Shown here: in pieces, positions 1-10,064 of the stretch | Numbering within the stretch: position 1 is the first letter of the stretch | Layout: each line of letters starts with the position of its first letter | Source of the DNA: Amoebophrya sp. A120 | Taxonomy: Eukaryota; Sar; Dinophyceae; Syndiniales; Amoebophryaceae | Assembly: GCA_905178155.1 (NCBI GenBank) | Contig: CAJINV010000001.1 | Location: 4,426,233-4,490,232, forward strand | DNA: 64,000 bases | Reading direction: 5' to 3' | Notes under the pieces: generated by a model | The model's input: the letters and a program-made list of their open reading frames with translations, nothing else | Database searches by the model: none | Told to the model about the DNA's origin: nothing | Translations under genes and position numbers: made by a program

Positions 1-158
1 GCGAGGTAGTTCATCTCTGCGGAAAAATCAATCGCTTTCAATTTTCGAGCACTTCGTCCAATTTTCAGTGCTGGTTGCAAGAGATCAACCTCGTAGTCAT
101 TCAATGTCGATCCTTGGCTTGGGTCGTGTAGTTGTAAGAGGGTCAAGCAGCTTGGCAT
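1..158 (-). CDS. Possible 5' end of an unidentified gene, cut by the left edge
   Basis: A minus-strand frame is open from an ATG at 156-158 to the edge of the window, about 52 codons, and its composition looks coding (Leu, Asp and Lys rich, no low complexity). The frame is closed just upstream of that ATG. Nothing in the fragment identifies a family. It could equally be an internal exon of a gene to the left, or a chance open frame. The call rests only on the open frame and on its strand, which agrees with all other genes here. Confidence 0.3.
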   Translation of the reverse strand, partial: MPSCLTLLQLHDPSQGSTLNDYEVDLLQPALKIGRSARKLKAIDFSAEMNYL

Positions 159-809
159 TGGTCATCATCTTGATCCAGCATTACGTCGATGGTTTTGGTT
201 TTTGTGAACGAGTATATTACTCCTGACCGTACGTGGACAGAAGGTTTCCGTGAACTTGCCTTTTGGATCGCAATGAGGCCGCAGCTCTGCCAGATTTCGG
301 GCGATTCGCTTCGAAGTGCTGATCCAATTTTCGTGAGCAGGTGAGGTTGAAGTTGATGTGGTGCGTGAATTTTTTAGAGGTTACTTTCTGATGTACAACA
401 TTTTCCGACACACCAAATCAATGTTTCTTGTCGACGTCCTCTCATCGTTTTCGTTCCCGACTTTTTCTATTTTTCCGACAGCCAGCACAAGAAAAGAAGC
501 ACAGTGTCGCCGGCCCCAAATTTTTGCCCTCCTGGACCAGGTGCTGGCTCTGCAGTCGTTTTTTCCTTTTGATTTTCGTTTCCCAAGCAGCGTATGGCCA
601 CACGCATTCATCCTGGCCGCTTCTCCGTCTCTGCACGAGATCGTCGACCTTGGTCCAAATGCAATGGGGTTTCTGCGTTTCGCGCTCTCCCTCTCCCTCT
701 CGACGATGCGCGTCCCGGAATAAGCCGCTTCCGTAGGAGTTCTTACCCTCGTCTTGCTCTCCCTTGCTTTCCGCCGACCCGCTGCGCGGACGCAACTGCT
801 TCCACCATG
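159..809. other. Intergenic stretch
   Basis: I see no convincing exon, RNA gene or repeat. Short open frames exist on both strands but they overlap each other and lack protein-like composition. It probably holds the 3' untranslated region of the gene starting at 3979. Confidence 0.5.
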
Positions 810-3800
810 CTACAGGATCACACACACTCCGGATTTGTGCCCTGCTCGGGGATCGCTGCCGCGTACACTCGTCGCGGGACTACCGAGTAACTGGGGGTCA
901 ACGTCTAGGTCGGCCTCCCGCGCGAGCTGTTCCGCAGCGTGCTGCAAGACAGTGTGCAACTCCGATTCTGTCAGAAATACCGCTCGCACGTCGTAAACAT
1001 ATATCAGTTGCAGCGGCTTTGCCTGTATGACCCGTCGAATCCTGCTGATGCCGTTCTGCGTCATCCCGAAAAGCTCCAGCAGCTCCGCGGCGTCTGCCCA
1101 CTGCACGGTCATCGGGCCAAGTGGAGGTTTGGAGCTGCTTTTCTTCCTCGGCGGTGCACCGGGTTCGGGAGCGAAATCTCGCCCGTCTCGGTAGACGACC
1201 TGCGTGTGATGAAGCAGAAAATTTCATACGGGGATAATTTCGAGCCAGAAACAGCTGCAACAGAAAAGATTGCCCAATATTTTTTCCTCACAAAACATTC
1301 GTGGCTGAGCAATCCGCATCAAAAATGAACTCAACTATTTACCCCAACTCGCCGCATCGCCATTTTCTGAAACAGTCTGCCAGAGTGGTGCGCGACGTAC
1401 TGATTTATGACTTGAGCCGGGTTGGCCGAACAGATCGCGGCGAGAAATTTCACTGTTTCAAACAGCTCTTCGACCGTCATGGAGGCGCTACCCACGGTTG
1501 TCATGATGAAATACAGCCGCGCCGCATCATCCTCGCTCAACGCGCCGCCGGTGATCTGCGCCAGAATCTCGCCCACGCTATCAAATGTAAAAATGTCTGG
1601 ATCTGGAAGGTTGCAACTTGTAATGCTAAATCTGCAGCATGCAAAAATCTGTGTTGCATGATTACCAAAAGTCGTCCAGTTTTGACCAAGTCGGGAGGGA
1701 GTTTCTCATGCAGGATGGGCATTTGAAAGGTCTCGCAGAATCTTTCGTGCTAGGTCCTGCATTCCAGACATCATAGGTCATGGAAAAGCAGCATGACAAA
1801 TCTCGCAATCTTCCAGACCCAGACATATTTGCGATTGATAGACGCGCAGCAGAGACAAATTCAAATCGCTGTACTTCACGTCTGGCGGAGTAGGTGGGAG
1901 CAGCAGTGTTGCGAGCCCGCGCTCGCAGAACAACTGAAACGCCCGACTGTCGCTCGACAAGAAGTCGTACAGCGAGCCTTGTTCTTCATCGGGGACCCAA
2001 GAGAGACGCAGACGCATGGTTGATTTTTAGTGCGATTTTGCGCAGAAATGGATTTTTTTCGTCCGCCTGTTGCTGCCGCTGCGTGTAAACTACTACAATT
2101 TTTGAAAACAACTCTAAGTACGCAAAAATGACGTCCTCTTGGGTACAGTACCATAGTCGTACACTACGTTTTTTTGGCTGCACCATCTCCCGTTGTATCA
2201 TCAAGATGCTTTCCTTCATCAATCTCTATCTCAAACTGAAGTCAAACAGAGGAACACCGACGAAATTTCCGTGCCGCGGTGGACGTTCCTTCCAAAGAAA
2301 GGAAAGCTGCATACTTTGGCTGCACTCTCCTGCAATTTTCTTTGTGCGTTTTCCAAGTAGCTTTTCTTTTTCGGTGATTTCTTGCTACCATGACATGGAT
2401 ACCATGCGTATTTCCTGCTGTACATACGACATCGGCAGAAGTGCTCCAAGCGATGAAACTCCTTCTCTACGTGGAAGAAGGTCCAGCAATGCAAAAAAAT
2501 ATTTTCTTAAATTTAAAGCATCAAAGGCAACCCCGGTTGCAGCCACTCGTGGATGTCGTCGAAACTGATGGCTTCTTTGGGTCGGTATGAAGAGAAAAAG
2601 CCGGGTGTTTCATAGCAGCAGTCTCCAGTTTTCATCATGGCAAGCGCGAGAAAAATGAAAACGGACCTTGCTGCATGAAACACACCCAGCTTTTTCCGTC
2701 CATAGCTGGACACCCATGACCATGGTGTCGCTTATCACGCCGTCCTGGGTAATCGACTCGAAAATGAGCTCTAGATCCCACGCCTGCCACCTGATTCGCA
2801 TATTTTCGTTGCGGTCTTTGGGGAACGAAATGAAACAACAATGCTCTTTTCTGAAGACACCGACCCCACCTCTTTAAGCTTCTACTTGCAACTGGGTCAA
2901 AAATGCTGCACAATTGGAGCAGCGTAATACTTGAATCTGGGCTCCTTGTTGACCATGCGGCACATGTCTTGGAATTCTTCTTTCGTCAGTGCCTGTCCCC
3001 TGTATTTGGTAGAAAACTGATTGAGGAAGATAGCGAGGGATTCCTGCGACGCGAGCTTTTCGAGCAGGTAGCTCTCCACCTCCGGGTCGTAATTACGCAC
3101 AGGAAGCAGCATCTTCCCAGTTGGGTCTCTCCAATTCTGCAGTTTTGACCGGATTCCGTTCAGGGCGAAGGCTTTCTGGATACCTGCAGTTGTTGCATGT
3201 TTTCGTTTTGAAAACACCAAGTGGTCGAAACATACGCGTATACTAGTAATGCAATTCTTTAAGTTGTATCCTGAGCCTGACAAGAACCTACGTCTACTTT
3301 TCATCAGTTGAAATAAATCCTTTACCTGCAAGCAGGTTCAATGCTCCAATGGCTACGACGCCAAAGCCGGTAGCGTAGATGCAGACCTGGAAAAACCCAT
3401 CCTGTACGTCCGGATTTACCATGTTGAAGCAGTTGCAGCCGATGAAAATTATGAACAGGCCTTTGCCCATTAGCCGTGAGAGCAACTTTGCTCCGTAGTA
3501 AACCGCAGTTTGCGCCTCGTGGATACGACGGCTACCACCTGGGAGAAACGAATTCGATTGCTGATTATCGGGATAAATTTCAGAACCTTTTCCTTACATA
3601 GGGCGCGGCCATCCTCGTAGTGCAACGAAACTTCACATCCGTCATGGTGAAAGAGAAAAACGTGGTCATTTATGCATAGAAAACAACGTCCTTCAGTTGT
3701 ACCGTGATGTGACTCTCCGAGCACGAGTAGGCCGGAGAAGAAAAGCTGGTATATTTTCTCGATGAACATGACTGGCTCCATGATGACGCCCGCCGGGTAG

Positions 3801-3979
3801 TACATCAAACAGGCGATTGGCAGCGCTAGGCCCGCGATACCCGCGGCAAAGGTCAGCATCACCAAGAGCGATTCCACCTTTTCTTTCGGTCGCGTTGGCA
3901 GCACGGGTACCTGCCCGGCACCTACCGGACCGAACTGGCTCACCGGCGAGTAGCCGGGACCGCTTCCAGGCAGCTGCAT
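810..3979 (-). CDS. COPI-associated (TVP15-like) membrane protein with long C-terminal extension
   Basis: Exons I can place: 3979-3703, 3538-3326, 3183-2912, 2783-2705, 2585 to about 2538, one ending at 1841, 1578-1343 and 1199-810. The N-terminal 165 residues hold about four hydrophobic segments in the arrangement of the COPI-associated/TVP15 family: a short polar N-terminus, a pair of helices, a GLLVLGE segment, then RLMGKGLFIIFIG followed by a last helix. Members of that family are small Golgi membrane proteins. The remaining two thirds is soluble and unusual for the family; acidic helical stretches around residues 230-330 and the exon at 1578-1343 resemble degenerate EF-hand-like pairs, but no full calcium loop is visible. 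Two introns are inserted elements (2586-2704 and 1579-1840), and the frame continues across both. The acceptor of the exon near 2010 is unresolved: no AG lies in the open frame, so that junction is non-canonical or the model is incomplete. Confidence 0.6.
1579..1840. mobile_element. Introner element, family A (262 bp)
   Basis: Starts TATCAAATG and ends ATTGATA. The inverted ends carry the family signature GTCTGG-TCTGGAAG near the left and its complement near the right. Flanking 5-mers are CACGC (1574-1578) and GACGC (1841-1845), four of five identical. Deleting the element and one 5-mer joins the exons in frame. Its interior closely resembles the copy at 39407-39668 (same subfamily and same orientation). 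Either splice boundary can slide within the duplicated 5-mer. Confidence 0.9.
2586..2704. mobile_element. Short hairpin introner, family G (119 bp)
   Basis: Begins TATGAAG and ends GTCCATA. Inside the ends lies a near-perfect inverted repeat of about 26 bp (2595-2620 against 2669-2695, core AGCCGGGTGTTTCATAGCAG). The interior between the arms is only about 48 bp, so most of the element is stem. Flanking 5-mers GTCGG and GCTGG match at three of five positions, suggesting an older insertion. Removing the element and one 5-mer restores the frame of the host gene. Confidence 0.75.
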
Positions 3980-4537
3980 CTTCCTCCTTACGACACTTAC
4001 GAACTTGGTTGTTTCACAGGTTCAAATACGCTTGAAAGTAAAGCGCAAATTGTTAGCGCGAAGAAACCTATTTCTGTGTGTCTGTGCAATGCGGTACCAT
4101 GCATCCGCTCGTCTGGATTCTCAGCAGTCCAGCCCCTCAGACGTACCCGCGGACTTTCTACTCACCCAGTTGTACTCTCAATGAGGACCTCATATCAGGG
4201 ACAGGGACGGAGCTCGAGCTCGTCGGAATAAAGAAACTTCATCTAGGAAAAAGGTAGCTTCACACCTCTCTTTAGAATGAGTAACAAATTTGTTCAGCAA
4301 CTCGTCACCGCTCTACTTCCCTTACATCGCACAGCCGAGAGTACACCTCTATCTATCTCAACAGACACGCTTCAGAGAGTGGAAGCAGCCATGATTATCC
4401 GATAGGCACGGACCACACAAACTGGAAAAAGCGTACTATTTTGCAATTACCTCCGATGGGGAAAGTAGAGAAAAGCGCAAGAGATGACATAAGCAAGGAC
4501 TAATTTTCACCGTTCTCGTGTAGTAGAAGCGATACCC
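3980..4537. other. Intergenic stretch
   Basis: This gap separates the start of one minus-strand gene from the stop of the next. No exon-like frame, tRNA or repeat is visible. It must contain the upstream region of the gene starting at 3979 and the 3' end of the upstream gene's transcript. Confidence 0.5.
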
Positions 4538-6861
4538 TCACGACATCCGGTAGCGGTACTGGTCTTTCTTTTCTTGCATGGACATCGGAGTTGCTTCCAA
4601 CTCTCCCGCGATTTTCACTTCTTGTTCCCGGTTCTCCAACATGAGCAGCACCTCATCCACGATCGGCAGCCAGGATTTCGGCAACAGCTCGATGCAAAAT
4701 TTGTACTCCTCGTGGAACCAGAGCGTCGTGACAATGCGTTCCAGCTCGTCGCGCTCGAAGAAGTCCTGCTCCTCGTGAAAGTACTCGAACAGCAGGTAGA
4801 GTATGTCCGCTCTTCGCTGTTCCCCCGGCTTTTCCCGCTCGGCGTCGAAATCTGGGACTTCCTCGCAATGCAGAAACTTGCACCGGACCATCCCGTAGAG
4901 AAACAGAATGACGTCCTTGCGGCCCATGTCGGAGACCCCGGCGGCCAAGCTCGCCCCGAGCCGTTCGAGAAGCTCGAGAAATTCCGTGTTGTCGAAATGG
5001 GGAAGCGCCTGCGCCAACCTAGCAAAATCCTTCGCGGTGAAGTTTTTCAGTTCCGTTTCGATCAGGTTCCGCAACGGCGGGATGACCCGGTCCAGCTGGT
5101 TGCACCTATCCCCCAGAAAAAGACCGACAGGTCAATGCAAAAATAAATAGACAAAAAAATCTGCATTGCATGCCCTAAACAGGATGTTATGGCCTCGCCC
5201 ATGACAGATTTTCCTGTGTATTTATTTTTGCATTACAAATATGACCTGTCGGTCTTTTTCTGTGGGATAGCACCGGGCGAAGACCCACAGCACCCGGGCA
5301 ACCTGGCGTGCGGGCATGCCCTTGATGAGCTCGGTTCGATGGAGCTCTTTCGCCACCACGTCGAGAAGCTCGTCGTGTATGATTTTCATCTTCGTCACGC
5401 ACCACAGGTTCGTGATTTTTACCTTAAATGGTTATGCATTTTTGTGAAATGGGAACTTGATCCGTTTAGGAGATGCAAATTGGTCTACTTCGTGGTGGAT
5501 ATCTTGATCTTCTATCACGCGATGACACTCCTATTAGAGAAGATCAACACGACACACTGTTGTACCTGCAACGGCACTTCGTGTATTCGCCGCAGAATTT
5601 CGGGCAGGAGACACGCCAACACGTCAATGTCGTGCACAGCGGTGGTGGATTGCGCCAGCGCGACGAGCATCTCACTGAGCTCCTGGGGATCGTACTCGCG
5701 CAGCAAAGCCTGCAACCGCGGCACCAGGACCTGCAAGACCTCGTAGTGCTGGATTTTGTTGTAGATGCGGATGATGCCGATCAGATTCAGCGCGTTCAGC
5801 TCGTCCATCACGTCGATCACGCGCTCGCCAAACATCTCGAAAAGCTCCGTGTCCTCTGGCAGCAGCTCGTGCATCGTGCTGATGGTTTCCACTAAATTCA
5901 ACCCGGAAAACATCACCATGCGGTATTTTAGCTGGATGTTTTGATACGGAGGAACTTCTCATTTCTTGTGATGCGCAAAATTCAGTACTTGTTCATGCGC
6001 AAAAGGGATTGAGCGGAAGGAAAAGGAGAAGGAGGTTGAGCTCCACCTCCAGTTGTGAAAGCCCCTGAAAAATAAAAGCTGAAGCAGTACCACCCTCGAA
6101 ATTTCCCGGCACATTCCCTTGTTTTATCAAATGTAAAAATGTCTGGGTCTGGAAGATTGCCAGGTTTGCCATGCACATTTTGCATGACTCCTGATGTCTG
6201 TGATGCATGCCCTAGCATCACAGATTTTGTGAGGGCTTCCTGATGCCTATACGGCATGACAAATGCTCTTTCCGTGTAGCAAATCTTGGACTCTCTTTGC
6301 TGCTCATGCAATACAGAGTTTGTTAGAATCCAAAATCAGCATGACAAGTTGGATTCTTCCAGACCCAGACACTTTTACAGTTGATATGTTTATGTGCGGC
6401 ACCATGGTATACGCTCGTGCGATCCGATTGATCTCGTCTGGCCCGTATCCCCGCGCGATGCAGCGGGAGATCTGCCATTCCAGGTGCGGCGTCAACGTGT
6501 TCTTTTTGTAGTCACTGACCAGACGCTTCTTCAAAACTGGCTGCTTCGTCCGGTCCTGCGTGTCGGCGGTCGTGGTCTCGTGTCGCCTGGCTTGCTTGTC
6601 GAAGAAAAAGGACGAAGTGCTGGAGCCCTGACCAGTCGCTATACTGCCACAAAGACCTCCTGTCAGAATTGGTGTGCTGAGACGATGTTGAACAAGTGCA
6701 GCTGGTGGTAGACAGTGACGCTTACATGCCGACGAAGAGCTCGCTGAAGAAGCGGATAAGGCTGTAGTTCCAGGTATCATTTGCGTTGCGCACGATTGGT
6801 ACTGCTCGACAGTCCGGATCCCGGTTGTGCGATGCAGCAAGTGAATTCGCGACGACTGCAT
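4538..6861 (-). CDS. Helical-repeat protein, probable organellar RNA-binding (HPR/OPR/FASTK-like)
   Basis: Exons 6861-6387, 6119-6091, 5931-5566, 5389-5270 and 5101-4538 join to 518 codons with no stop (two junctions are inserted elements, two are GT-AG introns). The first 130 residues are Ser, Thr, Gln and Arg rich with few acids, as in a mitochondrial leader. From about residue 140 the protein is a chain of amphipathic helices with recurring patterns such as LVETISTM, VARVLWVFAR and FARLAQALPHF, each about 36-40 residues apart. Such all-helical arrays are typical of the heptatricopeptide, octotricopeptide and FASTK families that bind RNA in mitochondria and plastids of alveolates and algae. 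No RAP domain is visible at the C-terminus. The start at 6861 is the first ATG of the open frame; a GTG-led extension to 6891 exists. Function is inferred from fold only. Confidence 0.6.
5107..5269. mobile_element. Introner element, family B (163 bp)
   Basis: Left end TATCCCCCAGAAAAAGACC and right end the near-complement finishing TGTGGGATA, giving inverted repeats of about 28 bp. The 5-mers GCACC at 5102-5106 and 5270-5274 are identical. With the minus-strand junction placed inside this duplicate, the intron can be read as GT-AG. The exons join in frame. A second copy of the family lies at 43158-43328. Confidence 0.92.
6125..6386. mobile_element. Introner element, family A, opposite orientation (262 bp)
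   Basis: Begins TATCAAATG and ends CAGTTGATA with the shared GTCTGGGTCTGGAAGA arms. Flanking TGTTT is perfect on both sides (6120-6124, 6387-6391). The interior is the reverse complement of the copies at 25548 and 39407, so this family inserts either way round relative to the host gene. No AG acceptor can be placed within the ambiguity window, yet removal of element plus one 5-mer keeps the frame. Confidence 0.93.
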
Positions 6862-7460
6862 GGCTGCGAATCTGACGGGGACAGCCTGCACAGCGAAAAT
6901 CCCAGAAAGCGAAGTGCAAAGTCAGAAGACGGACGGCAAGTACTCCACTTTCGCAAAAAAATGAGCCCTACAATAGCATCTTGTCTTGTCAACAGTAGCT
7001 GCTAACGAGTGCAAAAACGATGACGATGCCTGCCATGCACTGACAGATATCTTCTTGACGACCAGACGATAGTAAAAACGACGACAAGCCGGGAAACACA
7101 GCCGCTGGACGAGCATTAGCGGATAGAGATATACTGCGAATTCGGCCGGGCTTGACAGAAGTCCCACCCACGGCATCAGGCGCTCAAGGTCAGCTGCAAA
7201 ATTTTTACCCACCGGTATGCTGTCTACGTCAGAAGGAAAGCATCACAAAATCCTTCCGATGAAATACCCAGCAAAATGTTAAGAAAAAAGAACGTGTAAC
7301 TGTGAGTGCATAATATGAAAAAGCTTAAGCTGCTAAACGAGTACATGCATTCGCTTGGAATATGCCACGATAAAAGGACAAGAGAAGAAAAACGTCGTAT
7401 GAAAGATCATTTTAGTATTCTCTAGACTAGCACTAGTTCTCAACCGAACGCAACACGCGT
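6862..7460. other. Intergenic stretch
   Basis: No supported exon. A 96-codon minus frame at 6922-7212 is hydrophobic but has no start context or family signature, and could at most be an untested upstream exon of the helical-repeat gene. Confidence 0.4.
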
Positions 7461-8192
7461 TCACGTCTTGAAATTGAACCTTCCCCCCTTTCGCACCACT
7501 TCCTGTCTTGCTTTCAGTAGAAACTCGCTGTACTCCCGTGCCGTCATCTTGGTCGGTGGCGCGGCCAGCTCGGGAATCCGCTGTTGAATGAAAGCCGCAA
7601 CCAGGTGCTTGCAGCACGGCTTTGTCACGTGGCATTCCGCACAAAACCCCGTGTCCGGGAAAACAGGCAGCTGATTCTCCGTAAGCGCGACAAAAACGTA
7701 ATCTTCCTGATGTGTGTCACTTTGACTCCCAAGTGCGTCGTCCTCAAGCGGCGAGTCGGTGGGAAAGTGCAAAAGGCTGGTGCTGTTTCCGAAGCCGAAC
7801 GGAGGTGGTGGAAACAGCAAGTTGCAATCGCTTCCAGTCGTGGGCACCATCAAAGCTTTCCCCCTATTTCCGGTCCCGAGCTCATCTTCTTTCGGCCTGC
7901 TCTTATCGACGTTTTTTTGTTCGTTCGGCTGGTGCTCTGTATCATCGATAGGTGGATCCGTTTCCCTTTCTCTTGGCTGGAGAACTGCGAAGGTCATTTT
8001 CTCCTGCTCGATCATCGTGAGTGCCTCGGCGTACTCCTTTGCGGGAAACAGGTAGGACAGCAACAGCATGCGGTTCTCCACAAGATCATCGTCAACCCGC
8101 TGGACGAGGTCCAACAACGAAGGCTTCTGAAAGCGGTCTGAACACGGTGGAGAGGAGCTGTCCGGATCCGGAATCTCGGCTTGGGCTGCCAT
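7461..8192 (-). CDS. SWIM zinc-finger protein, possibly SWS1/ZSWIM7-like
   Basis: A single uninterrupted exon of 243 residues. The start at 8192 is the first ATG; upstream in-frame codons contain no other ATG. Residues 184-196 read CAEC followed by CCKH, a C-x-x-C ... C-x-H arrangement close to the SWIM zinc-binding motif (which normally begins C-x-C). The leucine-rich N-terminal helix region (about residues 25-75) and the position of the finger near the C-terminus resemble SWS1/ZSWIM7, the partner of RAD51 paralogs in recombination. Between them lies a low-complexity acidic and proline-rich insert (about residues 75-160) not expected in that family. The SWIM call is moderately firm; the SWS1 assignment is a guess from size and layout. 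Confidence 0.55.
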   Translation of the reverse strand: MAAQAEIPDPDSSSPPCSDRFQKPSLLDLVQRVDDDLVENRMLLLSYLFPAKEYAEALTMIEQEKMTFAVLQPRERETDPPIDDTEHQPNEQKNVDKSRPKEDELGTGNRGKALMVPTTGSDCNLLFPPPPFGFGNSTSLLHFPTDSPLEDDALGSQSDTHQEDYVFVALTENQLPVFPDTGFCAECHVTKPCCKHLVAAFIQQRIPELAAPPTKMTAREYSEFLLKARQEVVRKGGRFNFKT

Positions 8193-8617
8193 GATTGAGA
8201 TTTTCAAGGAAGAAAACACAATTACAGACACACTGAGCAACAACGAACAGGAATGCAGCGTCTGCCGCCTGACAGCACCAGCACGCAGTTAGGTTACAAC
8301 TACGTAAAGTCTGGATTTGAAAATTGATTCGCTTTCGTTCCCTCCACTCGCACTCAAGGTTCATATCTAGACTCTGGAAGCAGGAACGAAGACGCCATGA
8401 CACAGACCCGCTCAGGAGAGCCTTCGACGCCTGGGGTTCTTGCGTCACTGAACATTCAATGCTATCGCTACTTCGAGTAGAAACCAACGCTCCTTCGCGC
8501 TGCCGCTAGTGAAATGATAGTTGCATTGTTCATCTGTTCCGCAAGAGCAAAATATTTCTTTTTCTTCGAAAATGCAATTGATTCCTGCTGCGATTCTGAT
8601 TTGTTCCTTTCTGTTTT
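8193..8617. other. Intergenic stretch
   Basis: I see no gene, RNA or repeat here. A long minus frame (8092-8487) overlaps the SWIM gene out of frame and has no family resemblance. Confidence 0.5.
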
Positions 8618-9838
8618 TCAAAACTCGGACTTCGTTCCTTGTTCATGTTTTTCCGCCACCGCTGCCCCCGCCGCAGGTGCCTGCAGCAAGTGATCCAACA
8701 CTTCCTCCGCGTAATCTGCCGCAAATTCGTGCTGCGCCCAGGCACGGTTCATCAGTTCCTCGACTGCCAGGCGGTGCTGGTCCTGTTCCTTCGACAGTGG
8801 TTTCTTGAAGAACCGGCCCTGCCACCCGGGATCTGACCGGGGGTCGCGGATCGCGGAGCCGCCCACGTCGAGGTAGCCCATGTCCACGAGATCGCCGTAG
8901 AGATCGTACTTGTCATGGTGGGCGTTCAGCTCGCCCTTGGTCAAGGGCCGCGGCTTCACATTGAACATCTTGCAGAGCGACTTACCTTTTGAGTTCTTGT
9001 TCGCGTCTTCTGCTCCTCCACCACTGCACCAAGCGTTCTGCACCTGGCTGATCTTGTGCCCGGACGCAAACTGCGTGTCCTTGTCCATGTACACCCAGGC
9101 CACTGGCTTCGACCGCAGCGATTCGCTTTGGGCCACCTGCTGTGTCGAAATGCCGCCGGGGGAAACGTAGAAGGCGAAGCCCTGGCAGATGTCCGGCGCC
9201 TTCACACCCATGACGCCGATGAAGTTCCCGCCGGAGCTGCCACCCAGACAGAACGTCTTCTTCCACGCGGGGTGGTCCGGTTCGATCGCCAGCTGCGCCC
9301 GCACCACTTTGAGCACCTTGTCAACATTTTCCTCGTCCTGCTTCGGGGGCCAGCACCACCCGCCCTCTTTGCCCATGGGCGTCTCGAAGGCAATGTACCC
9401 GAGATTTTTCATCTGCGCCTCACGCAAGAACGATTGCTCTTCCGGAAGGAACTGCCAGTCTTCCACCGGGTGCGAACAGCCGTGGAACAGGAGGAGCACG
9501 CCCACATCGGTGGGCTTGAGATCCCGATAGACCAACTCATGGCCTTCGCCGGTGATGACTGGCTTACTGTTGCCGAGGCGGTAGCCGCGTGTGACTGCAA
9601 AGACGAGCAAGTACTGAAAGATGCTAAGTGCACGTCGGCCGCAGTTCCCTGAAGATCTGGGAGGAAACATAGTAAAACAACCAAGTAATTGTGGGCCGTT
9701 GCGCACGAGACGGAAGGACATGCTTTGTTCCAGCAACAGGAATAGAAAGCCTGCTAATAATCGAACTGGCTGCCTCACGCTCCAAGGTACATTCTTGAAG
9801 AAAATGAGTGAGTGTATGAACCGAGCGAGCCCTCTCAT
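8618..9838 (-). CDS. Alpha/beta-hydrolase fold protein (esterase/peptidase-like)
   Basis: One open exon of 406 residues from an ATG at 9838. The first 40 residues include a basic start and the hydrophobic run FLFLLL, a likely signal anchor or leader. Strand and oxyanion-hole motif LLLFHGC sits at residues 116-121, and the nucleophile elbow LGGSSGGN at 198-205 gives G-x-S-x-G with Ser202 as nucleophile. A Gly-rich segment and WVYMDKD about 60 residues later fit the acid-bearing strand, and the conserved His is probably among the histidines near residues 310-320, though I cannot fix it. The substrate is unknown. An intron hidden in frame around residues 50-65, where the sequence looks less protein-like, cannot be excluded. 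Confidence 0.75.
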   Translation of the reverse strand: MRGLARFIHSLIFFKNVPWSVRQPVRLLAGFLFLLLEQSMSFRLVRNGPQLLGCFTMFPPRSSGNCGRRALSIFQYLLVFAVTRGYRLGNSKPVITGEGHELVYRDLKPTDVGVLLLFHGCSHPVEDWQFLPEEQSFLREAQMKNLGYIAFETPMGKEGGWCWPPKQDEENVDKVLKVVRAQLAIEPDHPAWKKTFCLGGSSGGNFIGVMGVKAPDICQGFAFYVSPGGISTQQVAQSESLRSKPVAWVYMDKDTQFASGHKISQVQNAWCSGGGAEDANKNSKGKSLCKMFNVKPRPLTKGELNAHHDKYDLYGDLVDMGYLDVGGSAIRDPRSDPGWQGRFFKKPLSKEQDQHRLAVEELMNRAWAQHEFAADYAEEVLDHLLQAPAAGAAVAEKHEQGTKSEF

Positions 9839-10064
9839 TTCAGAGCCATCTTTCTCAGAGTGTTCCTATTCATTCTGAGCCCATTCGAACTAAGACACAG
9901 CGTCGAAGGAATGCGTCACCTTCGTTAGTACCTTTCCAAATCCAAACTAAAAGCGAACACTTTTCCTTGCACAAACATATCTACTAGGCGCACTCGCGAG
10001 GCTCAAGGACAATGGGCAACGGACACAAACAACCAACAGCGCCACCAGTTTCGGGGCGAGTCAA

